In this document: positions 55,850 to 63,999 of the stretch, in pieces
Layout of the letters: every line of letters starts with the position of its first letter
How positions within the stretch are numbered: position 1 is the stretch's first letter
Assembly (NCBI GenBank): GCA_019636495.1
Contig: JAHBXL010000004.1
Span: forward strand, 1-64,000
Length of the DNA stretch: 64,000 bases
From: Phycisphaeraceae bacterium
Lineage (GTDB): Bacteria > Planctomycetota > Phycisphaerae > Phycisphaerales > UBA1924
Direction: 5' to 3'
Program-made: the position numbers and the translations under genes
The notes under the pieces: model-generated
The model's database searches: none
The model's input: only the letters and a program-made list of their open reading frames with translations
What the model was told of the DNA's origin: nothing

Positions 55850-56668
55850 TCACCCCAGCACCAGCCCATCATGCGCCAGTTGCACGCCCTCCGGCAACGC
55901 GGCATTCGTTTCCGCGTGCCCCAGATCGTGCGACATATGAATGAAGTACGTCCGCGGCGCGCCGACACGCTCCGCCACGTTGATCGCCTGGTCGAGCGTG
56001 AAGTGCGTCGGGTGATGCCGCGGCCGCAGCGCATCGAGCACCAGCGTGTTCACCCCCCGCAAGAGCCGCCACGACTCCGGCGGAATCGCCGAGACATCCG
56101 TGCAGTAGGCAAGGGGAAATGGTCCTGAGTCCTGAGGTCCTGAGTCCTGTCGCTCAATCCGGAACCCCAGCACCGGCAGCCGCCCGTGCAAGAGCCGGAT
56201 CGGTGTGAACCGCACGCCGAACAGGTCGATCGGCTTCTCCGGCCCGATCTCGTGCGCGATGAGCGTTGCGACGAAACTCTGGTTCACGTTGTGCGCGGCC
56301 TCGAAAATGTGCCGGTACACCCGCCGCAGGTGATCCAGCGTGTGCGCCTCGGCATAGACATCAATCGGCGACTTCTGCGCCGCGTTGAACCGCCGAACCT
56401 CGTCAAGCCCGAAGGTGTGATCGACATGGTTGTGCGTATAGATCACCGCGTCGCAGCGCGTCAGCCCCGCCCGCAGCGCCTGCTGCCGCAGATCCGGCGT
56501 CGTATCGATCAGGATCGTGCGCTCCTGCCCGCCGGCATCAACAAACTGCACGCACGCGCCGGTCCGCAGCCGCTTGTCGCGCTCATCGCTCGATGTGCAC
56601 ACCGCGCAACTGCACGCAATCAGCGGCACGCCCGCGCTGGTCCCGGTACCCAGAAACGTGAATCGCAC
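55850..56668 (-). CDS. MBL-fold metal-dependent hydrolase (PhnP-like)
   Basis: A 272-residue product. RFTFLGTGTSAGVPLIACSC is the PhnP-type start, with further cysteines in CAVCTS that fit the structural zinc site of the family. The metal motif is THNHVDH, followed by GLDEVRRFN; THFTLDQA and YFIHMSHDLGH supply later ligands. PhnP relatives are cyclic phosphodiesterases; many homologs have unassigned substrates. A 15-bp tandem duplication encodes D-S-G-P-Q twice near residue 175 without breaking the frame. No phosphonate genes are nearby. Confidence 0.88.
   Translation of the reverse strand: MRFTFLGTGTSAGVPLIACSCAVCTSSDERDKRLRTGACVQFVDAGGQERTILIDTTPDLRQQALRAGLTRCDAVIYTHNHVDHTFGLDEVRRFNAAQKSPIDVYAEAHTLDHLRRVYRHIFEAAHNVNQSFVATLIAHEIGPEKPIDLFGVRFTPIRLLHGRLPVLGFRIERQDSGPQDSGPFPLAYCTDVSAIPPESWRLLRGVNTLVLDALRPRHHPTHFTLDQAINVAERVGAPRTYFIHMSHDLGHAETNAALPEGVQLAHDGLVLG
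56121..56149. repeat. 15-bp tandem duplication inside the MBL gene
   Basis: GGTCCTGAGTCCTGA occurs at 56121-56135 and again, save its last base, at 56136-56149. It adds five residues in-frame. Confidence 0.8.
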
Positions 56669-56682
56669 GGCAGAGAATACGT

Positions 56683-56893
56683 CAGGAGCAACACAGAGGG
56701 AGCAGAGGACTCAGAGTGCAGCAGAGAGAGTCCAGGAAAGAGGGGAAGGTGCCTCTGGGCTCGACAGCCACGTGCAGCGTGGTGATCGATGAACGAACCG
56801 GTGCGCCCACTGCACCGCGGCCGCTCCGCCCTCTCCGCCTTCCTCTGTTGCCCTCTGCTCGCTCCGCTTGCTCTGTGTTCCTTCCCCTCCCGT
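56683..56893. repeat. Palindromic repeat family C, copy 3
   Basis: The left arm (AGGAGCAACACAGAGGGAGC and on) and the inverted right arm (GCTCCGCTTGCTCTGTGTTC/CTTCCCCTCC) fill the whole gap between the MBL start and the lipoprotein stop. The right arm, read in reverse, closely matches copy 2. It ends 3 nt from the lipoprotein stop codon, the same arrangement as copy 1 at dapA. Confidence 0.7.
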
Positions 56894-56895
56894 GC

Positions 56896-57321
56896 TCAGT
56901 ACCACCACCCCGAGTCCTGCCCGCCGCGCCGTTCACGCTCGCCGAAATAGAACACCGAACTGCTCCCGGTATCCCGCGTGGGAATCCGCCGCGAACGCGA
57001 AAGACTCGGACGGTCGGCCTCGGGCCAACTGTCCGCCGCGGTGAGCGCGCGCCCGGCGCGCGGGTTCAGCGCATGATCGCGGCGTGCGTGCTCGGGCCCC
57101 GCCTCGCGCACGCGCGGCTCAAGATCCGGCGTCGCGAACACCAGTTCCCACGCGCCCCCCTGCGAGGCCACCTGCGCCGCCGCGCCCTCGCCCCCCCAGG
57201 CATCGGCGCGATGCTCCACACCCGATGCGCACCCCGCCAGCGCCAACGCCAACCCACCCGCCGCGGCAAGGCCCAACGCCACACGCGCACCGCGCGCCCG
57301 ATGGCTCGTTCGTGTCTTCAT
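56896..57321 (-). CDS. Small predicted lipoprotein
   Basis: A 141-residue product from ATG 57321. ALGLAAAGGLALALAGCASG ends in an L-A-G-C lipobox, so the cysteine near residue 31 should be lipidated. The mature part is charged and low-complexity (ARRDHALNPRAGRALTAADS, RDTGSSSVFYFGERERRGGQ) with no known domain. The stop lies directly beside a family C repeat. The function is unknown. Confidence 0.65.
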   Translation of the reverse strand: MKTRTSHRARGARVALGLAAAGGLALALAGCASGVEHRADAWGGEGAAAQVASQGGAWELVFATPDLEPRVREAGPEHARRDHALNPRAGRALTAADSWPEADRPSLSRSRRIPTRDTGSSSVFYFGERERRGGQDSGWWY

Positions 57322-57421
57322 GATCTGTCAAATCTGCCACGACTTGCGCACGCGGCAAGGTCCGCGCGCCCCCGCAGCGCGCATCTGCACGAATCCGCCG
57401 CATAGACCGCCCACCTTCACA

Positions 57422-59995
57422 TCACGGCGCGGGCCGGACCGCCGCAGATCGCCGCGCCGACTCGGCTTCGTGCACCGCCGCCTCGCCCTCGCGCCCCATC
57501 GCACGCAGCAGTTCGGCCAGCCGCGCAGGCAGCACCGGGTTCGTCTCGCTCCGCTCCACCGCCGCGCGCATCTCCGTCAGCGCATCGTCGTTGCGACCCA
57601 GCGCAAAGTTCACCATCGCCAGGTCGGCCCGGATGATCGGCGCATCCGGCCGCTCATCGCGGGCCCGTCGCAGCAGGTCCAGCGACAGTTCCGCCGCCTG
57701 CGAATCGCCGGCCTGCATCGCGTAGCCGTAGAGCATCCCCGCGATGCCCGAATGCGCCCACGGCGCAGGGCCCGCCATGTCCGCCGCCTCGATCAGAAGA
57801 GCCTTGGCGTCGGCGATGCGACCGAGATGCAGGTACAGCCCCGCGCCGTTGGTCATCGTCGGGATGCGCGCCGTGTGCGGGCCCAGCGAACGCGCACGCT
57901 CGATCCCCCGCGCGGCCAACTCCCCGGCCGCGGCGGCGTCGCCGGTCTGCAGCAATACGCCCGCCGCGCTCACGAGCGTCCCTCCCCGACGCGTGCGGAA
58001 CTCCGTGGCCCGCCGCGCGAACTCCGCCGCTCGCCCCGCCTCGCCGAGCAGGAGCATCTGCCCCGACGCGATCAGGAACGTGTCCGCCGTCGCGTGCTTG
58101 TCCGACACGGCGCGGTCGATCAGTGCTACCGCGCTGTCGCGCTGGCCCGCGGCGATGCGGAACCTCGCCGCGCCCAGCAGCGTCGGCGGCGCAACGTGCC
58201 GCGCCTCGATGCGCCCGGCCCACAACGCCTCGGCCTCGTCGCGCCGGTTGTTGGCCAGGTGCCACGCGGCCAGTTCGGCGCGAACCCCGTCCAGCCGCTC
58301 GTGCCGCGACAGCGCATCGGCATACAGCGCGACCACGTCCGCTTCCGCCCCGCCGCGCCGGATCACCAGTTGCGCCGCCTGCTGCACCAGCGCATCGCGC
58401 GGGCTGCCGCGAGCGATCACCTCGCGCAGCAGAGCCTCGACCCGCGCATAGTCGCCGAGCAGCGCGTGCAGGTACGCCATGTTCACCAGTTCATCGGGGC
58501 TGGGCCGCCAGCCGATCCCCCCCTCCCCCGGCGGGCTCGCGCTCCGGAAGTGCGCCAGCGCCCGCCGCGCGATCTCCTTCTCACGCGCCGAGGCCTCAAA
58601 CTCCGGCCGCAGCATCACCTCCAGCGGCACATCGAGTTGCCCATGCAGCGCATCGGCCCGCCACGAGTGGAACCGGACGTACCCGCTCCACGCCGCCACC
58701 GAGATCGTCAGCAGCGTCGCCGCAATGAACACCCGCCCCGCCCCCGTGACGCGCCCCTTGACCTTGAGTTGCAGGCTCTGCAGCCGCGCGCTGTCGCGCC
58801 GCACCAGCGACCACAACTTCCACGTGCAGAACGCCGCGATCCCCGCCATGCCCAAGGCCATCAGCATCGGCACGGCGTGCGCCATGCCGCGAAACGCGAG
58901 GAAGTACAGCAGGAACAGCGCGGCGATGGCCCACTCCTCCCACAGGTCGAGGTCGAAGCGCGCAGCGCGGTCGGCCCTGGCCTTCGCACGCGCCGCACGC
59001 GCCTCCTCATCGGTGAGGCGCGATGCCCGGCGCGGCTTGGCGCCCAGCGTCGGCCGCCCCAGACCGAAGTACAGCGCCTCGTTCGGGCAGACGCTCACGC
59101 AGTCCATGCACTTCATGCACCCGGGGTCGATCACCATCCCGAAGTCGCGCACCTCCTCGTGCACGCGCACGTTCGATGTGCACACCGCCGTGCAGTGCCC
59201 GCACCCCTCGCACGCATCCGTCACGCGGATCTTGCCCGGCGCGACAAGGTCCGCCGGACCGAAGAACCCGCCATACGGGCACGCGTACGTGCAATACCCC
59301 TTGCTCCCCAGGAAGTACACCACGCCGAACGTGCACACCAGGATGAACGGGATCGCGATATACCACGGCGCGAACGTCGCCCAGAAATCGGTCGTCACGA
59401 ACTCCGTCCGCAGCGCGTCGAGCGGCTCGTTCTGGCCCAGCCAGCGCGGAAGGTTGCCGTGCGCATCCATGAACAGCGGCCGCACAACCTCGCGGTGAAA
59501 CACCGGCCACACGAACATGTACAGCGCGACGATCAGCGGCACCCACACCAACAGCCGCGAGCGGAACGGCTTGGGCTTCACGCGTGCCCGCGCCATCAGC
59601 CACGAACACAAGTCCTGCAGAGCCACAATGTGGCACCCCCACCCGCAGAACCACCGCCCCATGATCGCCGTCGACAGAATCGCGAGCATGAAGAACACGA
59701 ACCCCGTGTTCACCAGGCCGTCGCGGAACGTCTGGATGCTCTCGCTCGGCTCGACAGGCGAGACCGACATGCCCGTAATGAACCAGTGCAGGATGTGCAC
59801 CGCCATCAGCACGTGCACAAGGATCAGCACCGCCGCGCGCCACTTGCCCGCACGCGAGTGCTTCAACCGCGGATGGTCCGGCTGCCACGCCGAATGCCCC
59901 GAGCGCGCCGCCCCCAGCACCGGCAACGCCACCGTGCGCCCCTTGGGCACGCAACGCGCCGCGGCGGAAGTGACTGTGTGCGGGGCCGTGGTCAT
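57422..59995 (-). CDS. NapH/CcoG-like 4Fe-4S membrane protein fused to TPR domain
   Basis: An 857-residue product. Membrane helices (VLILVHVLMAVHILHWFITG and others) alternate with cysteine motifs: WFCGWGCHIVALQDLC, YCTYACPYGGFFGP, and two ferredoxin clusters CEGCGHCTAVC and CMKCMDCVSVCPNE. This is the polyferredoxin layout of NapH or the NosR C-terminal region. From residue ~440 to the end there are roughly ten TPR-like helical pairs (NMAYLHALLGDYARVEALLREV, RAELAAWHLANNRRDEAEALW). The fusion suggests an electron-transfer subunit carrying its own protein-docking arm. The redox partner is not in the window. Confidence 0.85.
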   Translation of the reverse strand: MTTAPHTVTSAAARCVPKGRTVALPVLGAARSGHSAWQPDHPRLKHSRAGKWRAAVLILVHVLMAVHILHWFITGMSVSPVEPSESIQTFRDGLVNTGFVFFMLAILSTAIMGRWFCGWGCHIVALQDLCSWLMARARVKPKPFRSRLLVWVPLIVALYMFVWPVFHREVVRPLFMDAHGNLPRWLGQNEPLDALRTEFVTTDFWATFAPWYIAIPFILVCTFGVVYFLGSKGYCTYACPYGGFFGPADLVAPGKIRVTDACEGCGHCTAVCTSNVRVHEEVRDFGMVIDPGCMKCMDCVSVCPNEALYFGLGRPTLGAKPRRASRLTDEEARAARAKARADRAARFDLDLWEEWAIAALFLLYFLAFRGMAHAVPMLMALGMAGIAAFCTWKLWSLVRRDSARLQSLQLKVKGRVTGAGRVFIAATLLTISVAAWSGYVRFHSWRADALHGQLDVPLEVMLRPEFEASAREKEIARRALAHFRSASPPGEGGIGWRPSPDELVNMAYLHALLGDYARVEALLREVIARGSPRDALVQQAAQLVIRRGGAEADVVALYADALSRHERLDGVRAELAAWHLANNRRDEAEALWAGRIEARHVAPPTLLGAARFRIAAGQRDSAVALIDRAVSDKHATADTFLIASGQMLLLGEAGRAAEFARRATEFRTRRGGTLVSAAGVLLQTGDAAAAGELAARGIERARSLGPHTARIPTMTNGAGLYLHLGRIADAKALLIEAADMAGPAPWAHSGIAGMLYGYAMQAGDSQAAELSLDLLRRARDERPDAPIIRADLAMVNFALGRNDDALTEMRAAVERSETNPVLPARLAELLRAMGREGEAAVHEAESARRSAAVRPAP

Positions 59996-60035
59996 CCTGA
60001 CCGCTCATGGTACGGCCCGCGCAGCGCCCGCCGCG

Positions 60036-60170
60036 TCAGGCCTTCGCCGGCTTGCCCTTGGGCGGAACGTGCACCGTGACCCACCGGGTCTTCCACACGC
60101 GCGAGCCGCACTTGCGCCGGCCTGTCGGCCACTTGATCTTCTTGCGGACGATGTTCGGGTTGTCGGACAT
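60036..60170 (-). CDS. 44-residue highly basic protein
   Basis: Starts at ATG 60170 with GAGGAG 10 nt upstream and ends at TGA 60036. The sequence begins MSDNPNIVRKKIKWPTGR, then RKCGSRVWKTRWVTVHVPPK, with a Lys-rich end. The strong ribosome-binding site, absence of rare codons and high net positive charge suggest a real gene. It is too short for most ORF finders. It resembles an RNA-binding or small ribosomal-type protein only in composition. It lies in the gap between the aspartokinase operon and the iron-sulfur gene. Confidence 0.6.
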   Translation of the reverse strand: MSDNPNIVRKKIKWPTGRRKCGSRVWKTRWVTVHVPPKGKPAKA

Positions 60171-60239
60171 GCTCGGGACTCCTCTGGGTTGAACGGCTGG
60201 ATGATTGCAGCGCGACCGGCCCGCGGCGAGTGCGGCGCA

Positions 60240-61985
60240 CTAACCCGCCGCGACCGCCTCCGCCGGGTGCCGGTGCGCCCGCTCCGGACGCTCGCCGGGC
60301 GCGGCCGAATCGCGCCAGATGTCCAGCAGGTCGGCCACAACGGCCTCGGCGGTCGGCCATCGCCCCGCCCCAGTGCCACGCACAACCCGCACGGTTCCAT
60401 CGCGCAGCGTGAACGCCGCGGCGTTTTCCTCGGCAAGCACGTCGGCGAGCGGGTGCGCGGCGTGCAGTTCGCGCAGCCCAACCCGTGCCCGCGCCGGCGA
60501 AACGGTCAGGTCGAGCTCGGCGATCTGCCGCACCACGGCGCGCCCCGGCCTGTGCGCGGGCGCGGCGAGCGGGAACGGTTCACATTCGATGTCGCGCGGG
60601 TCGATGAACTCGGCGCCGCGCGTGCACACTCCGAGCACCAGCGCGAGTTTGTCCGCCGCATCGGCCCCGGACAGATCTCGCGAAGGGTCGGCCTCGGCCA
60701 GGCCGCGCGCCCGGGCGAGCGCGAGCGCCCCCTCGAGCGTCGACCCGGCCCTCAGAGAGTCGAGCACGAAGTTGGTCGTGCCGTTGAGCACGCCCTGGAA
60801 ACCGATGATGCCGCCATCGGCGAGCGCCTCGGCGGCTTCGAGCACCGGGGCCGCGCCGCCGACCGCCGCGCCGAAGCGCAGCATCGCGCCGCCCGCCGTC
60901 GCGCTTGCTCGCAACGCCGGCAGGTGTGCCGCCAGCATCCGCTTGTTCGCCGAGACCGTGTGCACGCCGCGACCGAGCGCCCGCCGCACGATCGTCGCCG
61001 CGGGCTCGAGACCCCCCAGCGCCTCGACGATCACGTCGCACTCGGGGACGAGGCCCTCGGCATCGCGCCGGAGGATGCGCGGATCGACCCCGCGCGCCTC
61101 GGCCGCGCGATGATCGCGGCACACCGCGCCGACGACGCGGAACCGATCCGGCATCGCCCCCAGCAACGCCAGCACGCCGGAGCCGACGGTGCCCAGCCCC
61201 AGCAGTCCGACCCGCAGCGGCGGGGCCTCGGCTTGCTCGCCGGCCAGCCGCGTGGCCGGAGCGCCGATGCGCGTGCTCGGGCCGGTGTGCAGGCCCGCGA
61301 CCTCGAACCCCATCGCGCGCTGCCGCGCAAACCGCACGGCCTTGTGCTGGATGATGCCGCCATCGAGCCGCAGCGCATCGTCGAACGTGATCCGCGAGAG
61401 GAGCCGGGCCCGCGGCCCGGGCGAGTTCGGGTCGCGGTCGAACAGTCCCGGCACGTCCTTGACGAGCCGGCAGCGGGCCGCGCCCAGCGCGTGAGCGATG
61501 ACGATCGCCGAAAGGTCCGACCCGCCGCGCCCGAGCGTCCGCAGGTCGCCGCGCTCGCCAATGCCGACGAAGCCCGGCACCACGACCACGCCGACGGCGT
61601 CGAGCGCGGTGCGGAGGGCGAGGGCATCGACCCGGACCGGCTCGGCATCGAGCCCCGAACCGGTGACGCGCATGCCGACCTGGTGCGGCGTCAGCACCTC
61701 GGCGCGCAGCCCGGCGCGCCCGATGGCGAGCGCGAGCAGCGCGGCGGAGCGCAACTCGCCCGTGGCCAGCAGCGCGGCGCACGCGCCCGCCTCGGGCTCG
61801 GCGTGCGCGGCCCGCGCCTCGGACATGAGCCGGTCGGTCTCGCCCTCGAGCGCGGAGACCACGACGACCACGCCCACGCCACGCCGCCGCCACCGATACA
61901 CCTCGTGAGTCGCACGCGTCAGCGAATCACGATCGCGCAGCACCGAGCCGCCGATCTTCAGAACGATCAGTTCGTCGGAGCGCAT
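60240..61985 (-). CDS. Bifunctional aspartokinase-homoserine dehydrogenase without ACT domains
   Basis: A 581-residue product. The first ~240 residues are aspartokinase: VLKIGGSVL, GRGGSDLSAIVIAHALGA and LVKDVPGLFDRDPN. Homoserine dehydrogenase follows directly at LRVGLLGLGTVGSG, with VSANKRMLA, GVLNGTTNFVLDSL and EADPSRDLSGADAADKLAL. Classical ThrA and MetL (~810 residues) carry ACT regulatory domains between the halves; here there is no room for them, so amino-acid feedback through that route seems absent. Its start overlaps the preceding gene by 19 nt, making one operon under the SAM riboswitch. Confidence 0.9.
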   Translation of the reverse strand: MRSDELIVLKIGGSVLRDRDSLTRATHEVYRWRRRGVGVVVVVSALEGETDRLMSEARAAHAEPEAGACAALLATGELRSAALLALAIGRAGLRAEVLTPHQVGMRVTGSGLDAEPVRVDALALRTALDAVGVVVVPGFVGIGERGDLRTLGRGGSDLSAIVIAHALGAARCRLVKDVPGLFDRDPNSPGPRARLLSRITFDDALRLDGGIIQHKAVRFARQRAMGFEVAGLHTGPSTRIGAPATRLAGEQAEAPPLRVGLLGLGTVGSGVLALLGAMPDRFRVVGAVCRDHRAAEARGVDPRILRRDAEGLVPECDVIVEALGGLEPAATIVRRALGRGVHTVSANKRMLAAHLPALRASATAGGAMLRFGAAVGGAAPVLEAAEALADGGIIGFQGVLNGTTNFVLDSLRAGSTLEGALALARARGLAEADPSRDLSGADAADKLALVLGVCTRGAEFIDPRDIECEPFPLAAPAHRPGRAVVRQIAELDLTVSPARARVGLRELHAAHPLADVLAEENAAAFTLRDGTVRVVRGTGAGRWPTAEAVVADLLDIWRDSAAPGERPERAHRHPAEAVAAG

Positions 61986-63247
61986 GCCGCCGCTCCCTTC
62001 TCCGCGCTCGCGGCAACAGCCGCCGCGGCGTCGAGCCCGCGGTCCAGATCGGCAATGATCTGCGCCGGGTCTTCGAGCCCGACCGAGAGGCGCACCAGCC
62101 CGTCGGTGATCCCGACGCGGAGTCTCTGATCGACCGGCACGTCGGCGTGGGTCATGGTCGCCGGGTGCGTGATGAGCGTCTCGACGCTGCCCACGTGCTC
62201 GGCCAGCGTGCAGAGCGCCAGCCCGTCGAGCAGCGCGCGCCCGGCTTCCGCCCCGCCGCGCGGCTCGAAGGTCACCACGCCGCCGTGCAGCCCGCCGGCG
62301 TGCTGCTTCGCCGCGAGCGCGGCCTGCGGGAACCCGGGCAGGCCGGGGTAGTGGACGCGCTCGACGCGGTCATCGTCGGCGAGCGCGCGCGCGACGCCCA
62401 GCGCGGCCTCGGATTGAGCGCGGATGCGCAGCGGCAGCGTCTTGATGCCGCGCGTGGTGAGAAACGCGTTGAACGGCGCCTGGATGTTGCCCGTGGCCTT
62501 GCGCACAAACCTGATGCGCTCGAGCAGCGGCTCGTCGCGCGTGACGATCGCCCCGCCCAGCGCGCTCGAGTGCCCGTCGATGTGCTTGGTTGTCGAGTAG
62601 ACGCTGATGTCGGCGCCCAGATCGAGCGGACGCTGGATCACCGCCGTGAGAAACGTGTTGTCCACCGCCAGCGGCACCCGCGCAAACCGCGCGATCCTCG
62701 CAATCGCAGCGATGTCCGTCAGACGCAGCGTCGGGTTCGCGGGCGTTTCGATGAACACCAGTTTCGTCCGCGGGTTGATCGCCGCGGCGACCTGGCCGGG
62801 GTCGGATGTGTCCACGAACGTCGCGCCGATCCCCAGCGGCCCCAGCACTTGGCGAAACAGCCGCACCGTGCCGCCATAGATCGCCTCGCCGACGACCGCG
62901 TGATCGCCCGCGCGCAGCAGCGCGAGAAACAGCGCGGTCTCCGCGGCGAGGCCGCTCGCAAAGCACGCCGCGGGCGGGGCATCCTCGAGCGCGCCCAGCA
63001 CGCGCTCGAGTTCATCGACCGTGGGATTGCCGACGCGTGCATACGTGGGGCCGTCGCACCGGCCGACAGCGCTGTGGGCCCACGAGGTGCTCTGCACCAG
63101 CGGCACGACCAGTGGGCCGGACCTCCGCGCCGGATCGCGCGTGCCGTGCAGCGCGATCGTGCCGCTGACCCGCGCCTCACCCGGACCACGAGCCCCGGAA
63201 CCCGATACCCCTTTCCCGCCCGCTCCCAACTCGATTGAACGTGACAT
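61967..63247 (-). CDS. Cys/Met metabolism PLP-dependent enzyme (cystathionine gamma-synthase or homoserine sulfhydrylase type)
   Basis: A 426-residue product. The N-terminal ~30 residues are Gly/Ser-rich, then LHGTRDPARRSGPLVVPLVQ is the family start. YARVGNPTVDELERVL, FASGLAAETALFLAL and YGGTVRLF fit, and the PLP lysine is in YSTTKHIDGHS. AEHVGSVETLITHPATMTH closes the active site. It joins homoserine esters to cysteine or sulfide in methionine synthesis; the precise substrate cannot be told by eye. It starts just after an RBS hairpin and a SAM-type riboswitch, which supports a methionine role. Confidence 0.9.
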   Translation of the reverse strand: MSRSIELGAGGKGVSGSGARGPGEARVSGTIALHGTRDPARRSGPLVVPLVQSTSWAHSAVGRCDGPTYARVGNPTVDELERVLGALEDAPPAACFASGLAAETALFLALLRAGDHAVVGEAIYGGTVRLFRQVLGPLGIGATFVDTSDPGQVAAAINPRTKLVFIETPANPTLRLTDIAAIARIARFARVPLAVDNTFLTAVIQRPLDLGADISVYSTTKHIDGHSSALGGAIVTRDEPLLERIRFVRKATGNIQAPFNAFLTTRGIKTLPLRIRAQSEAALGVARALADDDRVERVHYPGLPGFPQAALAAKQHAGGLHGGVVTFEPRGGAEAGRALLDGLALCTLAEHVGSVETLITHPATMTHADVPVDQRLRVGITDGLVRLSVGLEDPAQIIADLDRGLDAAAAVAASAEKGAAACAPTN

Positions 63248-63248
63248 C

Positions 63249-63267
63249 GCCGTGAACTCCTCACGGC
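63249..63267 (-). promoter_or_regulatory. Hairpin presenting the ribosome-binding site of the PLP enzyme gene
   Basis: GCCGTGA and TCACGGC form a perfect 7-bp stem whose 5-nt loop is GGAGT, i.e. the Shine-Dalgarno, ending one base before the ATG at 63247. It may let the upstream riboswitch gate translation. Confidence 0.6.
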
Positions 63268-63353
63268 ATCAAGAAGCATCGGCCAACCGGTGTGGGGGGA
63301 GACGGCGAACATTCGCCGTGCTTTTTGCCGAGAAGTCCGGTGACTTCTTGGCC

Positions 63354-63460
63354 GCATCGTCCCCGTTCCATTCGGAACTTGGCCTCGGCACCGCGGCACG
63401 GCGTGTCTTCGCCGGCTCGGTTGCCGCCCGGTGCGCCCATGCGCCCGGGACTCTTGATGC
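63354..63460 (-). promoter_or_regulatory. SAM-I/IV-clan riboswitch aptamer
   Basis: Read on the minus strand: P1 GCATC/GATGC closes the element; AUCAAGAG follows; P2 is CCCGG-GCGC...GCGC-A-CCGGG; then GGCAACC; P3 CGGCG/CGCCG; then GGUGCC; P4 GUUCC/GGAAC. This order of invariant joins is that of S-adenosylmethionine riboswitches of the SAM-I/SAM-IV clan. The RNA begins at the predicted transcription start and precedes a methionine-type gene by ~106 nt. The leader downstream has several alternative hairpins (AGAAGTC/GACTTCT at 63331-63348; CGGCGAA/TTCGCCG). Confidence 0.88.
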
Positions 63461-63467
63461 TGGGCGG

Positions 63468-63497
63468 AGACTAGGCGCGGGCGCGCGGGCGTGTCAA
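63468..63497 (-). promoter_or_regulatory. Sigma-70 promoter of the SAM-riboswitch operon
   Basis: TTGACA (63492-63497) and TAGTCT (63468-63473) are 18 nt apart on the minus strand. A start ~7 nt downstream coincides with the first base of the aptamer, a strong mutual support. Confidence 0.75.
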
Positions 63498-63516
63498 GCG
63501 GCGAGGACCGACGCTG

Positions 63517-63999
63517 CTACTTCGCGGCATCGGCCGCATCGTTCATCGCGCTCCCGGGCTTGCCGGCCCGGTCCGCCAGCATGCCCGTCCACGCGTGCAG
63601 CATCGGATACTGCACGAGGCATCGGTACACATCGAACTTCTGGCCCCACCACCCCTGCTCCTTCAGCACGTGACGAACGATGTCGGGCCAGTGCGGGACC
63701 TCCGGCGCGGCGGGCACCGTCTCCCGCGCCGCAAAGTGCTGCGCAGGCTCGTGCATCGGGATGCGGTCCTGGGCCAGACACTGATACGCCCGCTTGATGT
63801 CGTGCCGGTTGGCGTAGGCCATGACACGGCGCGTCGCGGGGCTCGTCCAGCCCACCGGCACCATGAACTCAAGGTGCAGCCACTGCGTCGGAATCTCGAC
63901 CAGCATGCCCAACCCCGGTTCATCATCCTCCGGCGCGCCGCGGTAGGGCTGGTTCAGATAGAACGAGACGGCCTCGGACCTGCCGATCCCGGGAATGCT
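63517..63999 (-). CDS. Unrecognised protein, N-terminus cut by the window edge
   Basis: The last 160 codons are visible; the frame is open to the right edge. The visible part starts SIPGIGRSEAVSFYLNQPY, then GLGMLVEIPTQWLHLEFMVPVGW, TRRVMAYANRHDIKRAYQCL, MHEPAQHFAARE and a tail SAMNDAADAAK. It is aromatic-rich with no transmembrane helix. I recognise no family. It is the upstream co-directional neighbour of the riboswitch operon but separated by its promoter. Confidence 0.7.
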   Translation of the reverse strand, partial: SIPGIGRSEAVSFYLNQPYRGAPEDDEPGLGMLVEIPTQWLHLEFMVPVGWTSPATRRVMAYANRHDIKRAYQCLAQDRIPMHEPAQHFAARETVPAAPEVPHWPDIVRHVLKEQGWWGQKFDVYRCLVQYPMLHAWTGMLADRAGKPGSAMNDAADAAK

